Positions 1 through 9,959 of a DNA stretch of 60,141 bases are shown one piece after another; positions within the stretch are counted from its first letter, which is position 1, and every line of letters begins with the position of its first letter. The DNA comes from Selenomonadaceae bacterium (GTDB taxonomy: Bacteria; Bacillota; Negativicutes; Selenomonadales; Selenomonadaceae): the NCBI GenBank assembly GCA_017476005.1, contig JAFVEM010000013.1, positions 1 to 60,141 on the forward strand. The letters are read 5' to 3'. The translations under genes were made by a program, and so were the position numbers. The notes under the pieces were generated by a model that was not told the origin of the DNA, made no database searches, and saw nothing but the letters and a program-made list of their open reading frames with translations.

Positions 1-28
1 AGGGACTGTGTCCCTTTGGCCGCCGGAG
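1..28. repeat. Family C interspersed repeat fragment
   Basis: The window opens in a short palindromic repeat, AGGGACTGTGTCCCTTTGGC and following CGCCGG. Its reverse complement closely matches the copy near 56062-56100 (GGCGGCCAAAGGG then ACAG). It lies just beyond the 3' end of mtlA, so the mannitol gene is followed by an intergenic repeat rather than directly by another gene. Confidence 0.5.
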
Positions 29-52
29 GCAAAAAAGAAAGTTAAAAACTAA

Positions 53-1933
53 TCACTCACCCTTGGTAAAGAGATCGTAAAGCACATTTACATCCTTGGT
101 GGTGTAGAGTTTTTGCAGTTCGGTGTCTTCGCATTCGTCCATGGTGGTGGCGATGTTGGCGAGGATGGCTAAGTGGTCGTTGTCTTTGCCGGCGATACCT
201 ACGATGATATGCGCCACGTTGCCGCCGAAGGGTACGCCGTCGGGGTACTGCAACACCACGATGCCGGACTTATTTACCTGGTCTTTCACGGCGTTTTCCC
301 CGTGGGGAATGGCGATGCCTTTGCCGATGTAGGTGCTGATGTCACGTTCGCGAGCGAGCATTCCTTCGATGTAAGGTTCATTGACATAGCCGCTCTTCAC
401 GAGAAGTTCGCCGGCAGCCTTGATGGCATCTTCTTTGCTGACGCTCTTGAGACCCAGTTTCACGTTTTCCTTGAGGAGTACCCCTTCTTTGACTTCTTGG
501 GTTTCTACCTCGCCGCCCTCGGCTTCTACGCCTTCCAAACGGGACTTGATGATGTCATAGACGTTATTGTTGGTGAAGTCTTTGATCCAAATGTGTTCGG
601 CTTGGGGGGAATCCGCCAAAGCGCGACTGGCGAGTTTTTCTTGAGACACCACGATTTGCGCCTCGCTGGGGATATTGCCGATGGCAAAGTTTTTCACGGT
701 AATGTTCGTGTAGCCGTCGCGATGGAGCTTTTTGCGGAGAGCCGCCGCCCCTAAAGCGCTGGAACCCATACCGGCATCGCAAGCGTAGGCGATGAACTTG
801 AGATCCTTGCCGCTGATTTGCTTTTCGCCGCCTTGACCTTTGCTTTGGGCTTTCATGGCCTGCATATTGGCTTGAGCGTTCTCTAAAGAATCTTCTTCGT
901 CCGTGTCTTTGGACATTTTAATAAGGGTAGAAGCTACCAAGAAGGAAACAATGGTGGCCACAATAACGTCGGCGATATTGGCGAGGAAAGCGCCCTTCGG
1001 AGTCATGGCGAGGATAGCGATAATGGAACCGGGAGAGGAGGGGGCAATGAGTCCGCCGTCCAACATGTTCATGGTGAAAACACCGCTCATGCCGCCGGCG
1101 ATAACCGCTAAAGCGAGCTGAGGTTTCATAAGAATGTAGGGGAAGTAAATTTCGTGGATACCGCCGAGAAAGTGAATAATCATGGCGCCGGGAGCGGAAG
1201 CCTTGGCCATACCTTTACCGACAAACCAATAAGCAAGGAGTACGCCGAGACCGGGGCCGGGGTTGGCTTCGATGAGGAAGAACATGGATTTGCCAAATTC
1301 CTCCGCCTGTTGGATGCCCAAGGGGGAGAATACACCGTGGTTAATGGCATTGTTCAGGAAGAGAATTTTCGCCGGCTCAACCAAGATGGAAACCAAGGGA
1401 AGGAGACCCATATTCACAATGCCTTCCACGCCGGAACGCAAGACATCATTGACCGATAGAACCACCGGGCCGACGCCCATGTAAGCTAAGATGGCGAGGA
1501 TACCGCCTAAGATACCGGCTGAGAAGTTATTGACCAGCATTTCAAAACCGCCGGGGATGGAATCTTGAATGGCCGTGTCGAATTTTTTTATGAGCCAGCC
1601 GCCCAAAGGTCCCATAATCATAGCTCCTAAGAACATGGGAATGTCAGCGCCGGCGATGATGCCGCTGGTGGCGATGGCGCCCACTACACCGCCCCGGTGT
1701 CCATAGATCGCCGTGCCGCCGGTGAAACCAAGGAGCAGAGGAATCAGCCACTTGCTCATGGGGCCGCCTACCTGCGCCAAGTATTCATTGGGTACCCAGC
1801 CCGTCGGAATAAACAGGGCGGTCAAAAAGCCCCAAGCGATAAAGGCGCCGATGTTCGGCATGACCATGCCGCTGAGGAAGCGCCCGAACTTCTGCATAAA
1901 TTCCTGAGCGCCGCCCGTCTTGTTGTCACTCAT
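53..1933 (-). CDS. mtlA: PTS mannitol transporter, enzyme IICBA
   Basis: Membrane permease that takes up mannitol and phosphorylates it to mannitol-1-phosphate. All three domains are in one 626-residue chain, as in the E. coli-type protein: membrane EIIC (about residues 1-345), EIIB with phospho-acceptor Cys385 in CDAGMGSS, and EIIA with active-site His544 in IAIPHGEN. The start is the ATG at 1933, preceded by GGAGGG; an in-frame extension upstream runs through the promoter region and is not used. It is transcribed after mtlR on the same strand but has its own promoter. Mannitol-1-phosphate dehydrogenase is not in the window; it could lie to the left. Confidence 0.95.
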   Translation of the reverse strand: MSDNKTGGAQEFMQKFGRFLSGMVMPNIGAFIAWGFLTALFIPTGWVPNEYLAQVGGPMSKWLIPLLLGFTGGTAIYGHRGGVVGAIATSGIIAGADIPMFLGAMIMGPLGGWLIKKFDTAIQDSIPGGFEMLVNNFSAGILGGILAILAYMGVGPVVLSVNDVLRSGVEGIVNMGLLPLVSILVEPAKILFLNNAINHGVFSPLGIQQAEEFGKSMFFLIEANPGPGLGVLLAYWFVGKGMAKASAPGAMIIHFLGGIHEIYFPYILMKPQLALAVIAGGMSGVFTMNMLDGGLIAPSSPGSIIAILAMTPKGAFLANIADVIVATIVSFLVASTLIKMSKDTDEEDSLENAQANMQAMKAQSKGQGGEKQISGKDLKFIAYACDAGMGSSALGAAALRKKLHRDGYTNITVKNFAIGNIPSEAQIVVSQEKLASRALADSPQAEHIWIKDFTNNNVYDIIKSRLEGVEAEGGEVETQEVKEGVLLKENVKLGLKSVSKEDAIKAAGELLVKSGYVNEPYIEGMLARERDISTYIGKGIAIPHGENAVKDQVNKSGIVVLQYPDGVPFGGNVAHIIVGIAGKDNDHLAILANIATTMDECEDTELQKLYTTKDVNVLYDLFTKGE

Positions 1934-2033
1934 GATAATTCCCTCCATTTTGCACAGTGGAAATTTATAAATTTCGTGGCAGGAGAATGACCGCCTATGA
2001 TCACTTGGTCGGCTCATCTCTGTTGTTGCGTTA

Positions 2034-2062
2034 AGTATAAAGCCCAAAATCTCCCTAGGCAA
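2034..2062 (-). promoter_or_regulatory. Predicted sigma-70-type promoter of mtlA
   Basis: On the minus strand TTGCCT (2057-2062) is separated by exactly 17 bases from TATACT (2034-2039), about 100 bases upstream of the mtlA ATG. The location between the mtlR terminator and mtlA suggests mtlA has its own, probably MtlR-activated, promoter. Motif match only. Confidence 0.6.
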
Positions 2063-2103
2063 GCAAAAGACCTTGGGATTTGTCCCGGTCACTTTGGGTC
2101 AAA

Positions 2104-2136
2104 ATTAAAGAGCCGCCACGAGGGCGGCTCTTTAAT
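2104..2136 (-). terminator. Intrinsic terminator after mtlR
   Basis: A perfect 14-bp inverted repeat (ATTAAAGAGCCGCC / GGCGGCTCTTTAAT) with a 5-base loop begins at the mtlR stop codon. The stem has a GC core and A/T flanks, so it could work in either direction, but only mtlR reads into it. It separates mtlR from mtlA transcription. Confidence 0.8.
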
Positions 2137-4247
2137 TATCCCAGCAATTCCTTATGCTTTGCTCTATAGAACTCGCTGAAAATCTGTTCTAGCTCACCGA
2201 CCACCTGCTCGGCGGTGCCTTCATGAAGGAGTTTTATGAACCCCCAGCGTTCTAGCAAAGTGGCGGAAACACAACCGATGGTTTCTAAAATCTGAGGGGA
2301 AGCATCCTCCGGCGCTAAAAGTACCAAGGCCGTTCTGGCTTCTTCGCCGTCCTCCGGCAATATAATCGGCTTAGTCAGACGCAGAATGCCGACGAGAGGA
2401 GCAGTTAAACTTGCGCTGCGACAATGGAGCAGGAGCAAACTCTGTCTCGCTAAAAGGGTGGAGGCCTTTTTTTCGCGCTCCCAGAGTCCTCGGCCTATGG
2501 CCTCTTGGGCAGTAGTATCGGTAGTCGCCAAACGTCCCGCTTGGCGACAGACCTCGGCCACGTCATCGGCTGCGATTGTCCGGCAAAAAAATCCCGTAAG
2601 CATAGCAAGGATTGCTTGGCCGTAATCTTGCAGACGTTGCAATGCCTCCCGGAAGGGTGGGAGAGCGATGGCGGCCTCCGCCGCTTGTCGTAAGAATGAT
2701 TCGTTTTGTTGCTTAATAGCCAAATCGATTCGGCGAATATCAGCCTCCTCCAAAAGAGGACTCACCACTACCACCGGCACGGTAACATTGTAAATCGGCA
2801 CAGTGGAGATCACAAATTCTATGCCCTGTTGCCGGACATAAGCATCATCAACTTGCAGAGTCGAAATATGATCCACGACGCGAATGTTAGCGTAATGTCG
2901 CCGCAGACTACTGGCCAATAGCCTAGAAGTACCCATTCCCGTGGGGCAGGCCACGGCTACGGCATGTTCCACCCGGCGAAAATCCTCGCTGTCGGCCAGC
3001 GCCGCCCCTAAGTGCATGGCTATATAGGCTATTTCCGCCTCCGGCAATTTGGTTTTCAGCATTTCTTCGATTCCCACTACCGCTTCTCGGCTAATAGCCA
3101 TGAGTTCCGGGTAATGCTCCTGCATCTCGGTCAAAAGTGGGTTGCGGATGGCCATCCGCATTTTCAAGCGACTCACGGAGGGGCCTAAGTGATTAACCAG
3201 CCCCGCCAATAGGTTTTTATTGCCGCTAATATCTCGCTTGGCCGCTATACTGGCGCGGCGCATAATATCATTGGCCAGGCGTACCAGATGAAAATTATCC
3301 AACACGGGAATCGTAGCTAAATTTTTCTCCCGGTATCGATTGCGAGCTCCCAACAGATGCATGGTTATATAGCCGATTTCATCGGGAGGAACCGTGATAT
3401 TAAAGGCAGTAGCCATATCCGCTGCCAGCAGAGAGGCGATTTGAAATTCCGGGTGTTCGCGCAACTCGTCGAGGAAGGACGATTCCATCTTAATTTCGTC
3501 TTGCTGTCGCATCCGTTGCACCGCCAAAGATAAATGGACGATAAGCCCCACCAAAGCGTTGTCGGACAGACGATGTCCCAATTTATTATCGACCGCCAGT
3601 ACCAAGGATTCCAATTGCCTTAGTACCTTTTCTTCCACCAATCCTTGAAAATGTTGGGCGACGCGAGAAACGACGCTGGAGGCCTCGTCCTGCGGTTTTT
3701 CTCGCATCAGTTGCAGCAAGTGTCCCTCTCCCATGGTTTCGTAAATATATGCCACGGTGGCTCGTCGAAAATCTTGCTCCAACCCCTCAAGGTAAATCCC
3801 CAGTCCCGGCTTCCGTATCAAGCGCAAGGAATGCGCCGTCAGCCAAGGCTCCAGCTTGTCCAGGTCATTGCTGACGGTGCCGTCGGTTACGTTCAACAGG
3901 GAAGAGAAATAAAAGAGTTTTACCGGCGCATCCCCCGGCAGGAGGCGACTCAAAATGAGGCGGCGGCGTTCTTCCGGCGTATATTTGGCCGCGATGGCGG
4001 TCTGGGCAAAAAATTTCTGCAAGCGGACAAAATCCTTGGTCTTTCCCGTAAGCCACAAGCCTGAGCCGGATTTTTTTTCCAGTCCCAAGCCGTATTCCGC
4101 CAAAAAATTTTCCACCTTCGGCAGTTCGCGCCAAACGGTTTTGGCGCTTACTTGAAGGGCGGCGGCCATCTCGCCGATTTTTAAGTGCAAGTCTTCGCTG
4201 TCGCATAAAAGCCGCGCCATCATCAACGTCCTTGCGTTATACTCCAT
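2136..4247 (-). CDS. mtlR: PRD-domain transcriptional regulator, MtlR type
   Basis: Cytoplasmic activator of mannitol genes whose activity is set by PTS phosphorylation. The 703 residues show an N-terminal helix-turn-helix (about 20-45), a second DNA-binding-like segment, two PRD domains (about 190-310 and 320-420) with the expected His in HRLSDN, MHLLGA, VNHLGP and MHLGAA, an EIIB-like domain with Cys in CPTGMGTSR, and a C-terminal EIIA-like domain with His in LLLLHCRSASL. Length and order match Firmicute MtlR. It sits directly upstream of mtlA on the same strand, which supports the mannitol assignment over other BglG/MtlR paralogues. Confidence 0.9.
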   Translation of the reverse strand: MEYNARTLMMARLLCDSEDLHLKIGEMAAALQVSAKTVWRELPKVENFLAEYGLGLEKKSGSGLWLTGKTKDFVRLQKFFAQTAIAAKYTPEERRRLILSRLLPGDAPVKLFYFSSLLNVTDGTVSNDLDKLEPWLTAHSLRLIRKPGLGIYLEGLEQDFRRATVAYIYETMGEGHLLQLMREKPQDEASSVVSRVAQHFQGLVEEKVLRQLESLVLAVDNKLGHRLSDNALVGLIVHLSLAVQRMRQQDEIKMESSFLDELREHPEFQIASLLAADMATAFNITVPPDEIGYITMHLLGARNRYREKNLATIPVLDNFHLVRLANDIMRRASIAAKRDISGNKNLLAGLVNHLGPSVSRLKMRMAIRNPLLTEMQEHYPELMAISREAVVGIEEMLKTKLPEAEIAYIAMHLGAALADSEDFRRVEHAVAVACPTGMGTSRLLASSLRRHYANIRVVDHISTLQVDDAYVRQQGIEFVISTVPIYNVTVPVVVVSPLLEEADIRRIDLAIKQQNESFLRQAAEAAIALPPFREALQRLQDYGQAILAMLTGFFCRTIAADDVAEVCRQAGRLATTDTTAQEAIGRGLWEREKKASTLLARQSLLLLHCRSASLTAPLVGILRLTKPIILPEDGEEARTALVLLAPEDASPQILETIGCVSATLLERWGFIKLLHEGTAEQVVGELEQIFSEFYRAKHKELLG

Positions 4248-4378
4248 TCGTGTACATCGCCTCCCATATTCGTTTTAAAATTTTCTTTTCATTGAGAGTT
4301 TTTAATGATACTATGACAATGCAAATCACGGCTATTGTACCAAATTGGGGATAGCGCGTCTATTTTTCCGGTTATACT

Positions 4379-4419
4379 GGAGAGCGTTAGACATTCCGAA
4401 GGAAGGTCTTAGGCTCTCC
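4379..4419 (+). promoter_or_regulatory. Leader hairpin upstream of dnaE
   Basis: GGAGAGC (4379-4385) pairs with GCTCTCC (4413-4419), with a further TAGAC/GTCTTA match inside. A TATACT -10-like hexamer sits at 4373-4378 without a good -35. No T-tract follows, so this is not an intrinsic terminator. It would lie at the very 5' end of a dnaE transcript; function unknown. Confidence 0.35.
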
Positions 4420-4498
4420 GTATATACCGCGGACGAGCATTATCGTTTTGGTAAATTTCATTGCTCGCGAGTATAAAATCTGCGAATGGGGGGAGTCG

Positions 4499-7400
4499 GT
4501 GACTGATTTACTGACAGACGGTATGCCTTTTGCTCATCTGCATGTGCATACCGAATATAGTTTATTGGACGGCGCCGGCCGTATAAAAGAACTGGTGGCC
4601 GCCGCCAAAGCGCAGGGTATGGACGCTCTCGCCATTACCGACCACGGCGTGATGTACGGAGTAATTGATTTTTACAAAGAAGCCAAAAAACAGGGCATCC
4701 ACCCCGTAATCGGTTGCGAGGTCTATCTTGCCCCAGATGATCGCCGGAAAAAGACGGAGGTGGCCGGGGTACGCTACTATCATCTGATTCTCCTAGCGGA
4801 AAATCAGGTGGGCTATCGGAACTTAGTGAAGCTGGTATCCCTAGGCAATATCGAAGGTTTTTACTACAAACCGCGAGTGGATAAAGATTTGTTGCGTAAG
4901 TATCACGAGGGGTTAATCGCCCTAAGCGCTTGCGTGGCCGGCGAAATACCCCACGCTTTAATCGCCGGGGACAACGCCGGAGCTGAAAAATTAGTGGAAG
5001 AGTACATCGATATTTTTGGCCGCGACAACTTTTTCTTGGAAATCCAGCGGCATCATTTGGCCGAAGAGGATAAAGCCAACCCGGGGCTGATGGCGCTGGC
5101 CCAAAAGTATAATCTGGGACTGGTGGCCACCAACGACGCCCATTACATAAAGAGAGAGGACAGCGGCTTTCATGATGTCTTGCTCTGTATTCAAACGGGG
5201 AAAACCATTGATGAGCCGGGCAGGATGCGCTTTAACAGCGACGATTATTATTTAAAATCGCCGGCGGAAATGGCCGCTCTTTTTCCGGATGCGCCGGAAG
5301 CGCTCGCCAATACCGCGCTTATCGCCCGGCGTTGCCAAGTCGATTTTGAATTTGGTAAGCTGAAACTCCCCTATTACCCCATTCCCTCTCCCTATGCAAA
5401 CGACACGGCCTATCTAAGAGCCTTGTGCGAGGAGCGAATAGGCGAGCGTTATCCGCAAGCGGATAAAACCGTGCGCGAGCGGCTTGACTACGAGCTGGAT
5501 GTTATTAAACGCATGGGTTACGACAGTTATTTTCTCATCGTCTGGGACTTCATCAATTACGCCAAGGAGCAGGGGATAGCGGTAGGCCCCGGGCGCGGCT
5601 CGGCGGCGGGCAGTATCGTGGCTTACGCCCTCGGCATCACGGATATTGACCCACTGGCCTATAATCTGCTCTTTGAGCGGTTTTTAAATCCCGAGCGGGT
5701 CACCATGCCGGATATAGATGTGGACTTTTGTTATATTCGCCGGGAAGAAGTTATTGATTATGTGAAGCGGCGCTATGGCGACGACCATGTGGCGCAAATC
5801 ATTACCTTTGGCACCATGGCCGCTAAGGGGGCTTTGCGCGACGTGGGACGGGTACTAAATATGTCCTACGCCGAAGTTGACCGGGTGGCCAAACTGGTGC
5901 CTAACGAACTGAAAATGACTTTAGACAAGGCGCTGAAGGAGGCTACGGAGTTTCGCCGCGCCTACGAGAGCGATGACAACATAAAGCGGCTAATAGACAT
6001 GGCCAAGCAGGTGGAGGGGCTTCCTCGCCATTCTTCCACTCATGCGGCGGGGGTAGTTATCGCCAGAGACCCACTGACGGATTATTTGCCGGTGCAAATT
6101 TCCGAGGGAACCTTGGTGACGGAGTACGACAAAGACCATGTGGAAGAACTGGGACTCCTGAAAATGGATTTTTTGGGCTTAAGGACGCTGACCGTTATCA
6201 GCGATGCCCTAGCCAACATTAAGCTCTCCCGGGGGGAAACCATCGACATTACGAAAATTCCCCTTAAAGACGAACAAACGGCGAAAATGCTTCGGGAGGG
6301 GCAAACCTCGGCGGTTTTTCAGATGGAATCAGCGGGCATGACGAATCTGGTGAAGGATTTGCAGCCGGAGGGCTTTACCGACCTAATCCCCACCGTGGCT
6401 CTGTATCGCCCCGGCCCCCTAGGCAGCGGCATGGTGACGGATTTTATCCGGGGCAGGAATGGCACCAAGGAAGTTACTTACCTGCATCCTTTATTGGAGC
6501 CGATTCTTAAAGAAACTTTCGGGGTGGTGCTGTATCAAGAGCAGGTCATGCAGATAGTGCAGGTTTTGGCCGGGTTTACCTTAGGGCAGGCAGACTTATT
6601 GCGTCGCGCCATGGGCAAGAAAAAGCAGGAGATTCTGCTGGCGCAAAAGGAAAACTTTTTGCATGGCTGCCAAAAAAATGGCGTTGAGGCCAAAACGGCT
6701 GCCACCATCTTTGATTTGCTTACCCACTTCGCCGACTATGGTTTTAATAAATCCCACAGCGCCGCCTACGCCTTGGTGGCGTGGCAAACGGCCTACTTGA
6801 AGGCGCATTACCCGGCGGAATTTATGGCGGCCATGCTCACCAGTATCGTGGAAACTCAAAAATTGACGGGCTACATCGACGAATGTCACCGCATGGGCAT
6901 TAAAATTTTGCCCCCGGACATAAACGCAAGCCAAGCCAATTTCAGCGTGGATGGAGCCGCCATTCGCTTTGGCCTGGGCGCGGTAAAGAACGTGGGGGAA
7001 GCGGCGGTGGAAAATATTATGGCGGTGCGGCAAAGTGACGGAGCCTTTGCCTCGCTGGCGGATTTTTGTCGCCGGGTTGACGGCCGCTTGGTCAATAAGC
7101 GCGTGGTGGAAAATCTTATTAAGTGCGGCGCCTTCGATAATTTTCAAGCGAGGCGCAGTCAAATGCTGGCCGTCTTGGACGAGGTCATGGGGGAGGCGGC
7201 CAGCTATCAGCGCGAGGCGGAAAGCGACCAAATGGGACTTTTTGCCTTGGACACCATAAGCTCGGCGACAGAGCGCCAACTGCCGGACATACCGGAAATT
7301 AGCCCCAAAGAGCGACTGACGTGGGAAAAGGAGTTCCTAGGATTTTATGTAACCGGCCATCCCTTGGATAGCTACAAGGAGAAAATGCCATTTTTTACCG

Positions 7401-7903
7401 TCATTAGCGCCCTCGCCGAATTTCAGGATAAGCAAAGGGCGCAGGTGGCCGGAATAGTTACGGAGGTGAAACGCATTACCACCAAAAAGGGGGACACCAT
7501 GTGTTTCCTGACGGTGGAGGATTACACCGCCTCCTTAGAAGTTACGGTGTTTCCCCGAACTTTTTATGAAGCGGTGTCCTTTTTGACGGTGGATACGCCT
7601 TTGGCCATAGAGGGACGCTTGGATGTGGCCGAGGACGGCGTGAAACTCTTGGCGGAAAAAATCGGGTTGCTTGCCGCATACGCGCCTAATTATTATGTCA
7701 CCATCAAGCCGGAACTGGCCAAAGCCGCCGTCTATGACAGTATGCGCGAGGTTTTCGCGCGTCATCACGGAGACTCTCCTTTGTATTTACGCATTAAAGG
7801 AGATTGGAAAAAATCCCAGCCGGAGTATTGGTTGGACGGCTCGCCAAATTCCGTGACGGAACTGGAAAAAATTCTCGGTAGCGGCGCGGTGACGCTCAAA
7901 TGA
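4499..7903 (+). CDS. dnaE: DNA polymerase III subunit alpha
   Basis: Replicative DNA polymerase of the DnaE1 class, about 1134 residues. The N-terminal PHP domain opens with FAHLHVHTEYSLLDG. The polymerase core carries GPGRGSAAGS and the catalytic PDIDVDF motif, followed by a finger region (LYRPGPLGSGM), helix-hairpin-helix DNA-binding segments and a C-terminal OB-fold. The GTG at 4499 is chosen because a GGGGGGAG tract lies just upstream, though spacing is short; ATG 4523 is the alternative and begins right before the PHP motif. It stands alone between mtlR (divergent) and the carboxypeptidase. Confidence 0.95.
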   Translation: MTDLLTDGMPFAHLHVHTEYSLLDGAGRIKELVAAAKAQGMDALAITDHGVMYGVIDFYKEAKKQGIHPVIGCEVYLAPDDRRKKTEVAGVRYYHLILLAENQVGYRNLVKLVSLGNIEGFYYKPRVDKDLLRKYHEGLIALSACVAGEIPHALIAGDNAGAEKLVEEYIDIFGRDNFFLEIQRHHLAEEDKANPGLMALAQKYNLGLVATNDAHYIKREDSGFHDVLLCIQTGKTIDEPGRMRFNSDDYYLKSPAEMAALFPDAPEALANTALIARRCQVDFEFGKLKLPYYPIPSPYANDTAYLRALCEERIGERYPQADKTVRERLDYELDVIKRMGYDSYFLIVWDFINYAKEQGIAVGPGRGSAAGSIVAYALGITDIDPLAYNLLFERFLNPERVTMPDIDVDFCYIRREEVIDYVKRRYGDDHVAQIITFGTMAAKGALRDVGRVLNMSYAEVDRVAKLVPNELKMTLDKALKEATEFRRAYESDDNIKRLIDMAKQVEGLPRHSSTHAAGVVIARDPLTDYLPVQISEGTLVTEYDKDHVEELGLLKMDFLGLRTLTVISDALANIKLSRGETIDITKIPLKDEQTAKMLREGQTSAVFQMESAGMTNLVKDLQPEGFTDLIPTVALYRPGPLGSGMVTDFIRGRNGTKEVTYLHPLLEPILKETFGVVLYQEQVMQIVQVLAGFTLGQADLLRRAMGKKKQEILLAQKENFLHGCQKNGVEAKTAATIFDLLTHFADYGFNKSHSAAYALVAWQTAYLKAHYPAEFMAAMLTSIVETQKLTGYIDECHRMGIKILPPDINASQANFSVDGAAIRFGLGAVKNVGEAAVENIMAVRQSDGAFASLADFCRRVDGRLVNKRVVENLIKCGAFDNFQARRSQMLAVLDEVMGEAASYQREAESDQMGLFALDTISSATERQLPDIPEISPKERLTWEKEFLGFYVTGHPLDSYKEKMPFFTVISALAEFQDKQRAQVAGIVTEVKRITTKKGDTMCFLTVEDYTASLEVTVFPRTFYEAVSFLTVDTPLAIEGRLDVAEDGVKLLAEKIGLLAAYAPNYYVTIKPELAKAAVYDSMREVFARHHGDSPLYLRIKGDWKKSQPEYWLDGSPNSVTELEKILGSGAVTLK

Positions 7904-7966
7904 TTGCAATAAGACCTGTTTGTCGGTTTGTCGATTTGATTGTAAAAAAGAGACGGCGGTGATAGA

Positions 7967-9151
7967 ATGTGGGCGGTTTTCCGAGCAGCTACCGTTATAT
8001 GCGCCTGTATAATCGGCTTACTGCTTAGCATAAGCGGACAGAAGGCGCTGGCCGAGGAAATTCCCTACTCCGCCCAGCCGGTGATTATATCCCCCGATGA
8101 TAAACTGCCGGAACTGACGGCGCGTTCGGCCATTCTCATGGATGCGGCTACCGGTCAAATCATTTACGCCCGGGATGCCAAGTCTCGTCGTTACCCTGCC
8201 AGCACCACCAAAATGATGACCCTGATTGTAGCCTTGGAAAAGGGAAACGTGGAGGATTATGTGACGGTGAGTCGCCGCGCCGCCGGCCTTGAAGGCTCTA
8301 CCCTGTGGTTGGAGCCGGGCGACCGGATGCGCTTAGGGGATCTCTTGTACGGCATCATGATGATGTCCGGCAACGATGCCACCGTAGCCATAGCCGAACA
8401 CATTGCCGGCAGCGAAAAAGCATTTGTGGCGCTGATGAACGAGAAGGCCGCCGCCATAGGCGCCAATAATACCCACTTTGTCAATCCTCACGGTCTGCCG
8501 CATGAGGCGCATTACACCACGGCTTACGATTTGGCGCAAATCGCCGCCTACGGTTATCAAAATCCCTTGTTTGCGGAGATTGTGGGCAAGCGAGAGCAAT
8601 ATTTTGCGTGGATAAAAGACCCGGCGCATAAATGGCGCAACGAAAATCAAATGCTGTGGCTCTATGAGGGAGTGAACGGCGTAAAAACCGGCTACACAGA
8701 CCTAGCCGGGAGGTGTCTGGTGACCGGAGCGAAACAAAAGGGCGTTCAACTCATCGCCGTGGTCTTGGACGCTACCTATATGTGGAACGACTCCATCGCC
8801 CTGTTGGATTACGGCTTTTCTAAGGTAAAACTCAAGGAATTTGTCGCCCGGGGCAAAGACATGGGTAAGGTTCCCGTTCGCTTCGGTCGGCAAATCAGCG
8901 TCCCCGTTAAAGCGGAGCAGGGCATTGCCCTGCCCGTGATTAAAGGGGAGGAGGAAAAGCTGCGGCAAGTGACGGAGCTACCGCCGTCGGTGGAAGCTCC
9001 TATTCAAGTAGGCGATACGCTGGGCGCGATTAAAGTTTTTTGCCAAGATCGGGAAGTAGCTCGCGCCGATTTGGTGGCTACTCAATCCGTGGAACGCCAA
9101 AGTTTTTTTTGGACTTTGTGGGAATGGATACGGGGTTTATTGTTGCATTAA
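7967..9151 (+). CDS. D-alanyl-D-alanine carboxypeptidase (PBP5/DacF family)
   Basis: Exported low-molecular-weight penicillin-binding protein that trims the terminal D-Ala of peptidoglycan stem peptides. The 394 residues start with a signal peptide (about residues 1-29, ending near KALAEE). The three family motifs are present in order: SxxK as STTK with nucleophile Ser79, SGN in MMSGNDA, and KTG in GVKTGYT. A C-terminal beta-rich domain is followed by an aromatic/hydrophobic tail (FFWTLWEWIRGLLLH), typical of amphipathic membrane anchoring. It lies 63 bases behind dnaE with no obvious terminator between. Confidence 0.93.
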   Translation: MWAVFRAATVICACIIGLLLSISGQKALAEEIPYSAQPVIISPDDKLPELTARSAILMDAATGQIIYARDAKSRRYPASTTKMMTLIVALEKGNVEDYVTVSRRAAGLEGSTLWLEPGDRMRLGDLLYGIMMMSGNDATVAIAEHIAGSEKAFVALMNEKAAAIGANNTHFVNPHGLPHEAHYTTAYDLAQIAAYGYQNPLFAEIVGKREQYFAWIKDPAHKWRNENQMLWLYEGVNGVKTGYTDLAGRCLVTGAKQKGVQLIAVVLDATYMWNDSIALLDYGFSKVKLKEFVARGKDMGKVPVRFGRQISVPVKAEQGIALPVIKGEEEKLRQVTELPPSVEAPIQVGDTLGAIKVFCQDREVARADLVATQSVERQSFFWTLWEWIRGLLLH

Positions 9152-9152
9152 A

Positions 9153-9209
9153 ATTTCCAAAGGGCTTCGCCCTCTGGACTACCAGCAGGGACTTCAAGCC
9201 CCAGTCATT
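9153..9209. repeat. Family C interspersed repeat, copy 1
   Basis: The stretch between the carboxypeptidase and rluB holds CCAAAGGGCTTCGCCCTCTGG followed by an AGCAGGGACTTCAAGCCCC part. Order and wording match the copies at 11204-11279 and 45079-45152, in a shorter, more decayed form. Confidence 0.7.
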
Positions 9210-9227
9210 TATATAAAGCGAGGCAAT

Positions 9228-9959
9228 ATGGCGGAAGAGAGATTGCAAAAGATACTAAGTAAGGCCGGGGTGGCCTCCAGACGCACCGCCGAGGCAATGA
9301 TTTTAGCCGGTAGGGTGACGGTAAACGGGGAAAAGATTTTGACCTTGGGACAAAAATTTGATGGGATTACCTGCAAAATTGCCGTAGATGGTCGCCCCAT
9401 TTCGGCGCCGGAAAAACATATTTACGTTTTGCTGAACAAGCCCAAAGGCTATGTTTCCACTGTCAAGGACGAACGAGGGCGGCCTACGGTTTTGGATTTG
9501 GTCAAAGATATTGCCGCTAGGATTTATCCCGTGGGGCGGCTGGATCGCAATACAGAGGGACTTATTTTAATGACTAATGACGGTGCACTCATGAACGCCC
9601 TGCTTCATCCTAAATACGCCACGGAAAAAAAATATGTGGCTAAAGTGAGCGGCGATGTCAGGGAAGAACGGCTGGATAAACTACGCATCGGGGTTAGCCT
9701 AGAGGATGGCATCACCACTCCGGCCAAAGTACGGGTGTTGGAACGCGAGGCCGAAGAGGCGCGCGTGGAAATAATCTTGCGCGAGGGGCGCAATCGTCAA
9801 GTGCGGCGTATGTTTGCCGCCATTGGGTGCGACGTGGTAAGTTTGAAACGCGTGGAATTTGCCGGTCTGAACTTGCAAGGGGTAAAACGGGGGCAGTATC
9901 GACTGCTTACCAAGGAGGAAGTGGCGTATTTGTATCGCCTGACGGGGACGAGAGCATGA
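9228..9959 (+). CDS. rluB: Pseudouridine synthase, RsuA/RluB family
   Basis: Converts uridine to pseudouridine in rRNA; family placement points to large-subunit rRNA (RluB-like), though RsuA-like specificity cannot be excluded. The 243 residues begin with an S4 RNA-binding domain (LQKILSKAGVASRRTAEAMI), then the catalytic domain with GRLDRNTEGL, whose Asp is the catalytic residue of this family, and end with a REGRNRQVRRMF motif. GAGG lies 5 bases before the ATG. Its TGA overlaps the start of the next gene, implying translational coupling. Confidence 0.92.
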   Translation: MAEERLQKILSKAGVASRRTAEAMILAGRVTVNGEKILTLGQKFDGITCKIAVDGRPISAPEKHIYVLLNKPKGYVSTVKDERGRPTVLDLVKDIAARIYPVGRLDRNTEGLILMTNDGALMNALLHPKYATEKKYVAKVSGDVREERLDKLRIGVSLEDGITTPAKVRVLEREAEEARVEIILREGRNRQVRRMFAAIGCDVVSLKRVEFAGLNLQGVKRGQYRLLTKEEVAYLYRLTGTRA